NCBI RefSeq assembly: GCF_023278565.1
Contig: NC_064682.1
Span: forward strand, 4,526,001-4,590,000
Origin: Colletotrichum lupini
Lineage: Eukaryota; Ascomycota; Sordariomycetes; Glomerellales; Glomerellaceae
Direction: 5' to 3'
DNA length: 64,000 nucleotides
The position numbers were made by a program, and so were the translations under genes. The stretch's first letter is position 1. Each line of letters opens with the position of its first letter. This document shows positions 22,494 to 32,396 of the stretch, piece by piece. The notes beneath the pieces were generated by a model. The model saw only the letters and a program-made list of their open reading frames with translations, was not told the origin of the DNA and did no database searches.

Positions 22494-24430
22494 CTACAGC
22501 TCATCCTTGCCCTTGGGCGTAGGAGGCTCAAGGAGCTCGTCACAGGCGGCAGGAGTGCCCACCTCCATCTTGTAGACGCACTTCTCCGACTCCGTGACCT
22601 TCCAAAGCTCCTCCGTCTCACTGCAGGCCAGCCAGACATCTGTACGTCTCTGAGGGCCATTCCAGCAACCTTGGCCGTTCTCGTACCGCATGACCATGCG
22701 AAGGCCCTTGCCGAGGCTCTTGCCATCGACGCGCTCCTCGTCATCAGCCATCTCCTTGTCGATGCGGACAAAGTTGCCCATGTTGGTGTGACCGCCGCCC
22801 TTCTTCGACTTCTGGTTGGTCTTGTCCATCCAGCAGAGCTCGTACTCGTACTCGCCAATCTCGGTGCTGACGCACTTGTCCCTTAAGATGCGGAAAATGT
22901 CATCAGTGCCGTAGTCCTTCTCCAGATCCTTCTGCTCGGTCTCCAGCTGGTGCTTCTTGTCAGAGAGATCGTTGTTGGCCGAGTTGAATGCCTCGCGGGC
23001 AGCCTTAACCAGGCGAGACTCGGCACCGCCGTTGTTGTTATCAGCAATCAGGCCATTCTCAATCATCCAGACTCTGAAAGACAAGAGCTTGCCGTGGATG
23101 AACTCGCGGATGCCCTCGGGGAGGTAGGCCTCGAAGTTGTAAACTAGGCATGGTCAGCCATATTTTTTCACCATCAATCTTGTTCAAGGGTCTCGCGTAC
23201 GAATGTCAGTGTCAGAAACGTCATCCTCCTCGAACTCCTTCCAGTTGATGCCTGAAGACTCGTTGTCCTCGACAAGAACCTCCTTGATGTCGGCCTCGAG
23301 GCCATCGGGCAGAGGGTCGTTGGCAAGGTTGGCAGCGTAGTCCTCCCAGCCCTTGACGGCGCGCTTGACACCCTCATCGTTGAAGTTTGGATTGTGCTCC
23401 TCCTTGAAGCGGCTGAGAATACCCTCAAGCTCCTTCACCTTGCTCTGGAGCTCGTCGCGGTGGGCAACGACATCCTCAAGGGTCTCGCGGAGTTCGGTGA
23501 CGCGAGTCTTGGCCAGGTTGAGCAGAGTGCCGAGCTTTCCACCGGATCCCTCGCCCTTGACAATCTTGCCCTTCTCAGAACGCTCAATGTCGTGCAGCTT
23601 CTGCTCGAGCTCCTCCTTGCGGGTCTCGAGACCCGCGACCTCGTCCTTCAGGCTAGTCACCTTGGCCTCGACACGACGGCGAAGCTCTCTAGACTCCTTG
23701 GCCATCGTCTTGCGTCTCTTAGCAGCCTTATCGATGGCGTCTTTACGCGCAGTTTCAACGCGACGATACTCCTTTCCGATCTCCGCACACTTGTTGGCGC
23801 ACTTGAGGCCTCCAACCTTGCTGTACTCCTCGCTTCCGTCGCAGCAGACGTCGTAGTCGCAGTGGCCATCGTTGACGAACATGAAAGGCACATAGGCGCC
23901 GATGTGACCTTCATTGGCACACCAGAAGCCCGGGAGGGCATTGGAGGTATTGGTCGTGCCCGTCAAGGAGCCGGCAAATGGCTGCTGAGGGGAGAGGGGG
24001 TCGAGGTGAGCGCAGGCAGCAGTGCCAGGCTCATCGGAGCCATCAGGACAGTCGCAACTATTGTCATTGACCTGGCTGAAGCGAAGTTTGATTTCGGGGT
24101 GGCCTATGCACTTGAAGGAGGGCTTGAGCTCGAAGAACTTGGCGACTGCAAGGAATCATGTTAGTGACAGATCATGGACCTTCAAGACAAAGCTTCAGGC
24201 CAATTGGTCAGGTAACAAAGGAAGGGGAATGTAGAGAAAGAAACCCTGTTCCATTTCTCCCATATGAACTTGAGATGGCCTAATTACTCCATTTGGGTGA
24301 GACTTGGATGGTCGACTGCCGACTGATACTCACATTCAGGACCGACACCTCTAGGCAAGCTAGCTGCAGCGATGGGCGCAGCAGCAGACACAAAGGTGCC
24401 CAAAAGCACCATGCCGTAGCTTTGACGCAT
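22494..24430 (-). CDS. gtb1: Glucosidase II beta subunit (PRKCSH/Gtb1)
   Basis: Exons complement(24334..24430, 23201..24145, 22494..23143), 563 aa. Introns: GTGAGT...CAG (188 nt) and GTACGC...TAG (57 nt). The ATG at 24430 starts a signal peptide (MRQSYGMVLLGTFVSAAAP). The N-terminal PRKCSH domain has two Cys-rich LDLa-type modules (CDCPDGSDEPGT, CDYDVCCDGSEEY). A long charged coiled coil follows (about 130-300). The C-terminal mannose-6-phosphate-receptor homology domain runs from CVSTEIGEYEYELCW through QGCWNGPQRRTDVWLACS to KCVYKMEVGTPAAC. The protein ends in KDEL, an ER-retrieval signal. The beta subunit holds the catalytic alpha subunit in the ER and recognises N-glycan mannose, so that glucose is trimmed during glycoprotein quality control. 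The alpha subunit is not in this window. Confidence 0.96.
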
Positions 24431-25014
24431 CTCGATGGTTCTCAAGATATCGAATCGATCATCAATCCGTGCGTTTCGATCGTTGTTGTGGGATTTATTG
24501 GAGTTGTGAAGCTATCCAGATCCAATCCAAAGTGACAGACTGGAGGGTTGGAAACGTGAGGTATTGTACACTATGGAGAGGAAGGTACGGGACTACTTCG
24601 TGGAACTTCCAGCTCACCCAAAACGCCTAAGGTGGGTTGGGCTGACAGGGGTGTCGGAGCTGGCGACGGGCAGCTGCAAAGACGGTCACGTGTCAGTATC
24701 TCTATCATCGGCACTGTCTGCCCCACCGGCTCTTATCACTATGGGTTCTAATTGGAGACTGCCGCCAGTCTTGAGGAAGGAGCACTGGACACTTTTTGAG
24801 CGGGAAGGATCGGTACGTACCTGCCCAAGCGACGAAGAAGGTACGTATCTTATCCAGATACCCCTCCATCCAGTACGCGGGGCACAATGACTTTGCAGTA
24901 TTTTTGGTCATATTGAATTTTCGTAGCTTGGACATATTCAATATCGGAGCAAACCTCCGCGTCGACCACCACCGAAGCCTGCAAGGTGTTTGCGAGACAC
25001 ACAGACCCGTCAAC
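24431..25014. promoter_or_regulatory. Bidirectional promoter region of gtb1 and the GCIP-like gene
   Basis: 584 bases between divergent starts. No coding feature and no named site that I would defend. The frame of the plus-strand gene stays open to 24796, so a longer N-terminus is formally possible, but no upstream in-frame ATG starts conserved sequence. Confidence 0.5.
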
Positions 25015-26160
25015 ATGGCTTCCTCAAGCTCCTCCACTACACCAGCAGCTCTGAATGCTCTGTCGGACACAGCTGTCGTCTTGATGCAGCAGTTGGAGGC
25101 TGTTCTCCAGAACATCAACAGTGGCAAAGACACCCCTCAGCAGACTGATACCTCGTCCGTCGATGCCTTTGCTCTCGCTCGTGATTCAGCTACCCTGATC
25201 AAGGCGCACTCAACCAAGATTTCCGTTCTCATCATCAACGAACCCTTCACACCCTCGGCCGTCATCAAAGTCCTCCGAGAACTCGTTGGCGGCCCGATTC
25301 CCGGCATCGCCACCGCAGGCCAGGCTTGTGACGCAGACCGATATACGGCTACTGTTCGGAAAGATCTGGCTTGGAAATGTTACACTGTATTGAAGGAGCT
25401 CCGCGGTCTGGTTGAAAAGATCCCTAGGGATGGCAAGATTCTGTCAGCAGCGCAAAAGTCAGGCTCCACGGGTGCACCTGGCAAGGGCAGTATGGCTGCC
25501 ACCGGTGTTATTTGGTCGGCTTGCGACGATCTGGTGCAATTCGCCACCGGAGGTATCGGCGGCTGCTTCATCAAAAAGGTTGAAGAGTTCAGGGCGACGC
25601 TGAAGGATGTCATGGAGGAGCTCAAGGAGTGGGGTGACGAAGAGCCGGAAGACGACGACGACGATGACGACGACGACGATGATGATGATAATGCCGTAAA
25701 TGATGCGGACCACGATTCGGCCCTAGGTTCCATGATGCCCTCGGCGCAGGAAATGATCGACGACATGATGGCGAACCAGGGGACGATTCCTCGCGACGAC
25801 CCCGACAAGATCCGCGAGCGTCTCGAGTCCTGTCTGAAGCGCGTGAGACTGACAACGCTGCTCTATCAGGCCATCATCAAGCGACGACTCAAGACACTAC
25901 CCTCCCTTCCGGCCGAGAACTCGGATATCCCTAAGCGTCTGGACGAGTCGATGCGGGTCCTCAGGAAACTCCCGCACATGTTCGACGAGCTTGCCGGCGC
26001 ATTCTACGAGCTCTCACCTGATGAAATCGATCGAGTAATGAAGCTGTGCTTCGATGAGATCGTTGGGCTTTCGGAACTTCTCAAGTCACCTTGGACTGGG
26101 GAAAGCGATGAGTTTTCCCAGTGGGTTGGCAAGTTCCAGGCTGAAATCAAAAAGGGTTGA
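25015..26160 (+). CDS. GCIP / cyclin-D1-binding protein 1-like protein
   Basis: Single exon, 381 aa from the ATG at 25015 (MASSSSSTTPAALNAL). Helical N-terminal and C-terminal halves flank a very acidic loop containing 13 consecutive Asp codons (25651-25689). Features matching the Grap2/cyclin-D-interacting (GCIP) family include PSAVIKVLRELVGGPIPG, GVIWSACDDLVQFATGG, the helical EFRATLKDVMEELKEWG before the acid tract, and a C-terminal bundle with PHMFDELAGAFYELSPDEID. Mammalian CCNDBP1 binds cyclin D1 and represses E2F activity. Fungal homologues are little studied, so a cell-cycle role is inference from family only. Predicted cytosolic or nuclear; no signal peptide or membrane helix. Confidence 0.75.
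   Translation: MASSSSSTTPAALNALSDTAVVLMQQLEAVLQNINSGKDTPQQTDTSSVDAFALARDSATLIKAHSTKISVLIINEPFTPSAVIKVLRELVGGPIPGIATAGQACDADRYTATVRKDLAWKCYTVLKELRGLVEKIPRDGKILSAAQKSGSTGAPGKGSMAATGVIWSACDDLVQFATGGIGGCFIKKVEEFRATLKDVMEELKEWGDEEPEDDDDDDDDDDDDDNAVNDADHDSALGSMMPSAQEMIDDMMANQGTIPRDDPDKIRERLESCLKRVRLTTLLYQAIIKRRLKTLPSLPAENSDIPKRLDESMRVLRKLPHMFDELAGAFYELSPDEIDRVMKLCFDEIVGLSELLKSPWTGESDEFSQWVGKFQAEIKKG
25651..25689 (+). repeat. Asp-codon (GAC/GAT) microsatellite within a coding region
   Basis: Thirteen consecutive Asp codons mixing GAC and GAT, forming an acidic tract. Length changes in steps of three would keep the frame. Confidence 0.95.
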
Positions 26161-26616
26161 GCCGCCCAATTCGGCCTGCACACACCCAACCATGTGGTCG
26201 TATTCAGCTACACACGGGAGCTAGCGCGGCCTCGCCCTTCATCCGCCTCTTCCACGCGGGTATAAAGTTGCCTTGCGTCTTATGAAGGTTTGGTTGACGA
26301 GCATGAAACATGTTCACTTCGCCTTACCTGATAGCTGCGACAAGACTTTGATTGGTCAGTTGACGCCAAGCTGACTGTCAGTCGCCGCTCGTGAGGGTGC
26401 CAGTCTAAGACATTATGACTTGGAGTCTTTGAGGGGAAACGTCACCTGTTAGTGTGGGGGAGCAGCGCGGTCACGAGAAGACGGCCAGTCATCCGTTACT
26501 TTGTGTACATATTGCACATGGCCTGCAAGCCAGCTGCCTGGTTACAGTACGCCGTAGATGTGACCTTTATAAAGTCGTCGGGCCCCTATAGCAGAGATGA
26601 ATATCATAATCAAGAT
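26161..26616. other. Intergenic, tandem orientation
   Basis: 456 bases between two plus-strand genes. It holds the GCIP-like 3' UTR and the promoter of the next gene. The motif ccttTATAAAgtcgtc lies about 45 bases upstream of the next start and may be a TATA box. Confidence 0.5.
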
Positions 26617-27645
26617 ATGCACACAGAGATGGATCCGGAAAGGGGACCAGGCAATGCGCCAGGCGTGCCCAAGAGCGACCGTGGTCTCAAAATTGCCGTA
26701 CGGTTCACTTAACCTTATTCTGTATAACGTGGTCATCCTGCGCTGACGCAGTCTAGATTATTGCCGTGACCTTGAGCAGCAAGATTGCTCATATCGCCAC
26801 CGACATCTTGACCCTTCCATACAACCGCTTCTATCAGCAAAACACGTTGCTACCGATATTAGCCATCGCCAAAGCTGTTGAAGATCGCGAATCCGACGAG
26901 GAAATTTCAGCACAACTGAAGCGATGGCGAGATCGAAAGTTGAGCGAATTTCAGCTCGTTCAAGTTGCTGTAAGTCGCCAACGCCTTCGCTCTGCGGGAT
27001 CATGTACTCACTCCTCGCAGAGCACCTTGATTTCAGCTGCCGTCATCGGTTTCTTTTCATGGCCGCCTCCCGACTCATTGCACTGGCTCAGCCCAGCATT
27101 TTGGCACGCGAGCATCTCCTTCTCCCTCTTCTCCATCCTCCTCGCTGCCTCCGAGCAGTTCATCTTTCAGACTCTTCATCGATCCCCGACGCCGCGTAAT
27201 GTTGACAAAGACCTCGCCATGATCCTCTATATACGTCGCAGCAGGACTGTCGAGCCCATGCACTCGCCACTCGAGGAGGTGCCTCCCATCCCGCAGATCC
27301 GTGCCATCAAGATTAAGAAGAAGGGCGGGTGGATCCCAAAGGAGATGCCGTTTGTAGAGGTTCGGTGGAACATGATCTTCACGTGGCAGGCGCCTATGAT
27401 GTTAATGGCCTACTCGGCCATTTGCTTCCTCGGCGGATTGACGGTGTACGTTTGCGCGCCATTGTATGACGGCCAGGGATGGGTTGGAGCAAGCAAGGTT
27501 TGATCACCCGGTTCGCTTTTTTCACGAGCATCACTAACCAACCCAGGCCGCCGTGTTTTACCTCGTCAGCTTCTTTTTGTGTGGCATCACTTTCATCTGG
27601 TGCGCATTTTGGGCATATCGGTTTGTCGACTTGGAGGATCCCTAG
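26617..27645 (+). CDS. Predicted four-helix integral membrane protein, unknown function
   Basis: Exons 26617..26697, 26757..26969, 27021..27497 and 27547..27645, about 289 aa. Introns start GTACGG, GTAAGT and GTTTGA and end TAG, CAG and CAG. The ATG at 26617 gives MHTEMDPERGPG; 26629 is an alternative. A soluble helical N-terminus (KAVEDRESDEEISAQLKRW) precedes four hydrophobic segments, beginning STLISAAVIGFFSW, ASISFSLFSILLAASEQ, PMMLMAYSAICFLGGLTVYV and AVFYLVSFFLCGITFIWCAFW. A cytosolic-type loop with the basic run KIKKKGGWIPKE lies between helices 2 and 3. The architecture resembles uncharacterised fungal four-TM proteins, and I do not recognise a named family. Intron 2 (51 nt) has no stop and is in frame, so its retention would insert 17 residues. 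The exon 3/4 donor (GTTTGA) is weak. Confidence 0.75.
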
Positions 27646-27954
27646 ATGCTTCGGTCGCCGTGGCATGCAACATGAAAAGGCATCAAGATGATGTGAGCTG
27701 GGGTCAGATGCTGTAGGTAGCATCCGATGCTAGCCACACAGTCGCCGGATGACTCACGCCGTCCCTGAAACACACCTTGGTTGGCGACGATTTAGACTGT
27801 AATGGAGTAATTACTTCATAACAGCACGTTAGACACATCACCACATAGACTCAACCCCTTAATCTAGAAACCATTCTGACAGCATTCACGTATTATTCTG
27901 TGCAGCGTGTTGTAGGAAATCTGTCACAAATCATTCAAGAAGACATTAGGAAAG
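27646..27954. other. Short intergenic region
   Basis: 309 bases between tandem plus-strand genes; nothing recognisable beyond presumed terminator and promoter. Confidence 0.6.
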
Positions 27955-28563
27955 ATGTCTTGCCCAATTGAAGAGATTGTCAAACACTATGAATTCGATC
28001 CAACGATCATTCAACGCATCGCAACGCGAACATCCAAACCTGCACTTTCCATCGAACCCCCAAACCCCGAGTGGCCACAACATTTCCAAGACATTAAGTC
28101 TCTCATAGAGAACGCCATCGGTTCTGTAGCTGTCAGCATAAGCCATGTCGGCTCGACATCGGTGGCAAACCTCCCCGCCAAGGACGTCATCGACATTGAC
28201 CTCGCCGTCGAGAACCCGACGGATGAGGCCGCCTACGCGCCCGCACTTGAGAAGGCCGGCTTCCAGTTCCTCTTGCGCGAGCCCGAGTGGCACGAACATC
28301 GCTTCTTCGCCATGCACAGGCCGTTTTCCTGTAATCTACACGTCTTCAAAGTCGGGACGGCCGAGTTGGCCAGACATCTCATCATGAAGGAGTGGTTGAT
28401 TGAACATGACGATGACAGAGATCTGTATGCAAAGACCAAGACGGAGGCCGCAGGCATGAGTAACTCGCTGGGTGAGACTGTGATGGAATATAATTTTAGG
28501 AAAGAGAACGTCATCCGTGCTATCCTTGAACGGGCATTCAAAGCCAAAGGATATCTTCCGTAG
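27955..28563 (+). CDS. GrpB/UPF0157 family protein (nucleotidyltransferase-like fold)
   Basis: Single exon, 202 aa from the ATG at 27955 (MSCPIEEIVKHYEFD). Conserved GrpB features: PNPEWPQHFQDIKSLIENAIG, the motif ISHVGSTSVANLPAKDVIDIDLAV (Gly-Ser pair, then Asp-x-Asp, as in the nucleotidyltransferase superfamily active site), and EPEWHEHRFFAMHRPFSCNLHVF. The C-terminus ends with SLGETVMEYNFRKENVI followed by a helical tail. GrpB domains are common in bacteria, alone or fused to dephospho-CoA kinase, and occur in many ascomycetes. No reaction is established for the stand-alone fungal proteins. No signal peptide, so probably cytosolic. Confidence 0.88.
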   Translation: MSCPIEEIVKHYEFDPTIIQRIATRTSKPALSIEPPNPEWPQHFQDIKSLIENAIGSVAVSISHVGSTSVANLPAKDVIDIDLAVENPTDEAAYAPALEKAGFQFLLREPEWHEHRFFAMHRPFSCNLHVFKVGTAELARHLIMKEWLIEHDDDRDLYAKTKTEAAGMSNSLGETVMEYNFRKENVIRAILERAFKAKGYLP

Positions 28564-30223
28564 ATAGGCAGGTTTGTCGTTTGAGATGAGCTAGCGTATG
28601 TCCGTTGCGAAAAGGCAAACAACAAGTGGGAGAAATGATCCACTTTGACACAGCGAGTCCATAGTGTATAGTGAAACTTCATCCAATTCTTCTCGTACAA
28701 TAGAATCCTCTAGATCCCGTCAAGCAAAAATGGAAGCTGGTCCAAAAAGACGCCGAAAGACATGCGAAAGCCAGGCAGCCTGGATCAAGCGCCTGCGAAA
28801 TACAGTCCCAGAAAGACGGGGTGAGCAAGTTCGGCCGACTGATGCAGTGCACGTAGGAATTCGATATCTCCGCAATAGGTTTTAGTCAACCGAGCATCTT
28901 AACCTAGAAGCGACGAGACTGAATCATCGAGAACCACTGCACGTGACGGTTTAGCCTTGATCATTACATTTCACGTTCATAGAGATTGTCATGAAGCTTC
29001 TGCGGGCGCAATGAACCAATCGAAAGATCATGGACATATGTCATAGTACTTACGCGGTACCGTCTGAGAACGGCTCTTCATGCCTTGCCGTACTAGCTCC
29101 ATACGACTTAGCCGGTATAGTTAAGTGTAAATGGCTTTTGAGCTCATGGCGAAATACAAGAAACATCGCCTTTTGACGAAGTTTTGAGTAGCCCCCTAAC
29201 AGGTTTCAATCGCTCTATTGCTATTATTTCACAGAGCTCTCTCTCAGGAGCCGCGACAGTAGTCTCAGTTGTCTATGTTAGGATTACAGGAATCTAGACA
29301 GACCATCTGCTCACCAAGACGTGGCTTGTGGCATGCTTCAAAGATTACACCCAAAGCTTGAATAAAAAGAATCAGGTTAATTTTGCTTTGATGGGCTCGA
29401 GAGTCTACAGCAACTCGTTTGGACACTTCCCAAGCCTTTTCCGCCTTTAGAGTGTATAGTTCTTATAATCTAGTAAGAGTCATCATGTTATTGGTATGGT
29501 CAACGAAAGGGAGTCTCATCGTAAACTTTGGTTCCCCATATCTATCTAATGACAATTCTATGGGCCTATGACTAACCTCAGTAAGCCCCGCCTACTCTTC
29601 TCGGTCTGTCCAAGACCGACAGGAACATGCCTTGCCTGTTTACAAGTGATACGGACCGGTCGTACAATACTGTATTTGGCCGAATGAGACTACGGCCCAC
29701 CCTTGAAAGCTCGCAGCAGCGAATACGCGGCAGTACGGTAGGACCGTTGCGGTTAGTGAGTCTCCCAGCTGTCCGAAGGCCGAAGGTCTTAACAGGACCG
29801 AACCGGTGTTTTCTTGAATAGTCCGAAGTGTTTCACAGCTACTTCTCCTCATGCTTACAAGCGGCGCGCTTGACTCGGAGCAACCAATGGAAGCCAAAAG
29901 CTGGCTGGTGCGACCACCGCCACACGGGAATCGGCTCCTAGTCTTGACGTCACTAATGCCACAGCGCTCTCGTAAAGCCCGAAATGGATGTCGGCTTGCG
30001 GGCCATACCCATCGCCGAGTTGTCGCGCCCATCGAGATGCCATCACCGTGTACATCGCGACGCATATCGAGCACAACGTTTCAATTCATATCCTACTAAT
30101 GCTATAGATACCCTTCATCACCCAGCAGGCCTGGCTAGCAGAGTGGCTTGTCCAAGCTACACAGTTTGCAAACGCTCTCACCAGTACGCCAATCTACTAT
30201 TCAACTGCACCACTCCCAATCAC
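28564..30223. other. Intergenic region, 1.66 kb
   Basis: No supported gene. The frame of the next gene runs open back to 29984 but without conserved residues before 30224. Open frames around 29640-30074 on both strands overlap each other and lack protein features. Confidence 0.5.
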
Positions 30224-31528
30224 ATGTCTTCCCTCAAAGTTCTCATCTCAGGTGGAGGCATTGGCGGCCCGGCCCTTGCGTTCTGGTTGGCGAAGCTCGG
30301 CCACGATGTAACCATCCTTGAGCGATCCCCTTCCCTTCGCGTTCAGGGTCAACAAATCGACCTTCGAGGCCAAGGAGTTACTGTTGTGCGCCGCATGGGA
30401 CTCGAAGGACTCATCCGCGACAAGGTGGTCAACGAAGCTGGCGTCCGATTTGTCAACGGCAAAGGGAAGACACAGGCGACCTTTGAAGCAAACAAATCTG
30501 GTGTTGGCAAGCAGGGCTTTACATCAGAATTCGAAATTATGCGCGGCGATTTGGTTCGGCTGCTTTTCGATAAGACGACTGCACTTGGAGTGAAGTACAT
30601 TTTTGGTGTCAAGATCGAGACGTTCGAACAGGATGCAGGCTCGGTAACGGTCCACCTGTCAGACGGAACCACGGACACATTCGACCTGCTGGTCGGAGCT
30701 GATGGCCAGGGATCCAAGACGAGACGGCTCATGCTCAGCCCTGGCGAGAAGGATCCGTTCTATCCTCTTGGCGTGCATATGGCCTTTTACACCGTCTCGA
30801 AATGGAAGACGGACGACAACTACGCCACGGTGTGCGTGTGTCCCAAGAAGCGTGTGCTCTTTTCCAGAAACGACAATCCTGAGACGACCCAGGCATACCT
30901 CGCCGTGTGTCCACCAGACAAGCAGACGGAGAAGCTTCTCATCGAAACGGAAAGAAGCCGCGATCTTGTACGGCAGAAGCAGGTGTGGTCAGAGCTCTTC
31001 AAGGATGCTGGCTGGCAAGCCGACCGCTTTTGCGATGCGCTCAACGAAGACGGTGTTTCTAACGACTTTTACTGTGTCGAGATTGGACAGATACGCATGG
31101 GCAAGTGCTACAAGAACCGCGTGGCCCTTCTTGGAGATGCGGGATATGCACCCAGCGTCTTGACGGGCCGGGGCACGACATGTGCGTTCATCGGTGCCTA
31201 CGTGCTCGCTGGCGAGATCTCCAAACACTGCTCGGGGTCTTCAGGGAAGGCGACGGACGGTATTCCTGCCGCCCTCGAGTCATACAACAATGAGATTTTG
31301 GAGCTCATGAAGGAAGTTCAAGACATTGGTTTTAAGCCGTCCTGGATCTACCCCAACTCGTCGTGGGTTATTTCAATTCTGTACACGATCTTGTGGTTGG
31401 TGTCGACTTTAAGGATCGACAAGATTCTCCAGCGACTCCAATCAGATGATGTGCCGGGCTGGCAACTTCCTGATTATTCTGGGCTTGCGTACGCCGAAGA
31501 GAAGGAAGCCAAGAAGCTCGCTCATTGA
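30224..31528 (+). CDS. FAD-dependent aromatic-type monooxygenase (PHBH fold)
   Basis: Single exon, 434 aa. Start chosen at the ATG at 30224 because the FAD-binding strand follows at once: MSSLKVLISGGGIGGPALAF (GxGxxG). Further family marks are the downstream acidic residue in VTILERSP; DLLVGADGQGSKTR (the DG motif of class A flavoprotein monooxygenases, about residues 155-170); and the second FAD motif RVALLGDAGYAPSVLTGRGTTC (GD, about 302-322). These enzymes use NAD(P)H and oxygen to hydroxylate small, often aromatic, substrates; the closest general likeness is to TetX/salicylate-hydroxylase-type proteins. The C-terminus has one hydrophobic stretch (SSWVISILYTILWLVSTL) that could anchor it to a membrane. 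It is not in a visible biosynthetic cluster, so substrate and pathway are unknown. Confidence 0.92.
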   Translation: MSSLKVLISGGGIGGPALAFWLAKLGHDVTILERSPSLRVQGQQIDLRGQGVTVVRRMGLEGLIRDKVVNEAGVRFVNGKGKTQATFEANKSGVGKQGFTSEFEIMRGDLVRLLFDKTTALGVKYIFGVKIETFEQDAGSVTVHLSDGTTDTFDLLVGADGQGSKTRRLMLSPGEKDPFYPLGVHMAFYTVSKWKTDDNYATVCVCPKKRVLFSRNDNPETTQAYLAVCPPDKQTEKLLIETERSRDLVRQKQVWSELFKDAGWQADRFCDALNEDGVSNDFYCVEIGQIRMGKCYKNRVALLGDAGYAPSVLTGRGTTCAFIGAYVLAGEISKHCSGSSGKATDGIPAALESYNNEILELMKEVQDIGFKPSWIYPNSSWVISILYTILWLVSTLRIDKILQRLQSDDVPGWQLPDYSGLAYAEEKEAKKLAH

Positions 31529-32173
31529 AGAGAATTGTGGGCAAGCGAGGATGAGTTGTGGCGCTTTGTCGTGGTCAGACTTGAATAGGCGTTTCTGAGG
31601 ACTCAGCGGGTTGAGAATTTGCACCATTGAGTTTGTAATATCACAGCTTAACTCCATACATTACACACTATCTTTTTCGATGCTTCATGGTTGAGTAAGA
31701 GTGTCACGTTGTAATGGGGAAGCAAGAGTGTTCTGGGCTCAGCTTACCAGAGACAATGTCGTGATACAACTGTAGCCTCCGCGCCACGGCGAACATAGCC
31801 ACCACGCTTTATCGGGTGAAACGTACACAACCTCAGGACGCGTGGTAAATCAGCTGACCTGTATTCCATGCAGTTTTAAGAAGCAGACTGTATCGCTAGT
31901 TCAACCCTAGCAACCCCAACGACTCTATGAAAATGTCGGCTTCTGAGGTCGACTTTTTGCGATTTTGCAGAGAGCGAAGGGGGTAATCGGCTGTCAGATG
32001 TAACAGGCAGTGAGGCTGGTTCCACTTTTGGTTCCCCAGGGAAAGAGCGCACACATTTGCGCTGTTTTTCGCCGTCCCCAGACAAAAATCGTCACGACAC
32101 CACCAAATCACAAAAATATCATCCTAGAATGGTGTGAATAGCTTCACAAAGATCCAGACATGCTGTGAGGCAT
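31529..32173. other. Intergenic region
   Basis: No coding feature. A T-arm-like hairpin (GCTAG-TTCAACC-CTAGC at about 31894-31910) is present, but no matching D-arm or acceptor was found. Confidence 0.5.
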
Positions 32174-32225
32174 TGAACCACACCCGATTTGAACGGATAA
32201 CCTGTAACGCTACCACGCGTTAGCG
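32174..32225 (-). pseudogene. Truncated tRNA-Trp-like fragment
   Basis: On the minus strand the sequence reads GGTAGCG, then AGGTTATCCGTTCAAATCGG, then GTGTGGTTCA. The 3' half (variable loop, T-arm with TTCAAAT loop, acceptor end) is nearly the same as that of the tRNA-Trp-like locus about 100 bases away. The anticodon arm and 5' acceptor are missing, so it cannot be a functional tRNA. Confidence 0.5.
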
Positions 32226-32304
32226 TGGGTGCGTTACTAACAACAATCGCACGTAAAAAGAGCAGCGAACTGACACGCCTATTGAACATACAGGGCAAAA
32301 GAGA

Positions 32305-32396
32305 TGACCCCCACCTGATTTGAACAGATAACCTTTCGATGGCACCTCGACGAATGTCGAGCTGGAGTCGAACGCGCTACCGTTGCGCCAGCGGTC
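32305..32396 (-). tRNA. tRNA-Trp(CCA)-like gene with an intron of about 21 nt, possibly degenerate
   Basis: Reading the minus strand: acceptor GACCGCT, D-arm GCGC-AACGGTA-GCGC, anticodon stem TTCGA with loop start CTCCAG (anticodon CCA). An intron with its own hairpin (CTCGAC-ATTC-GTCGAG) follows, then A-TCGAA closing the stem, AGGTT, T-arm ATCTG-TTCAAAT-CAGGT, and acceptor GGGGGTC plus A. A TTTT run follows the 3' end, as expected for RNA polymerase III. Anticodon and T stems pair well. Against full function: only one base sits between acceptor and D-stem (the conserved U8 seems lost), and the acceptor has a G-G mismatch and a G-U pair. It is either a variant gene or a recent pseudogene. Confidence 0.6.

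Noticed and set aside
31870..31915. T-arm-like hairpin (GCTAG-TTCAACC-CTAGC) as a tRNA gene
   Set aside because: No D-arm, anticodon arm or matching acceptor upstream; a single stem-loop is not enough.
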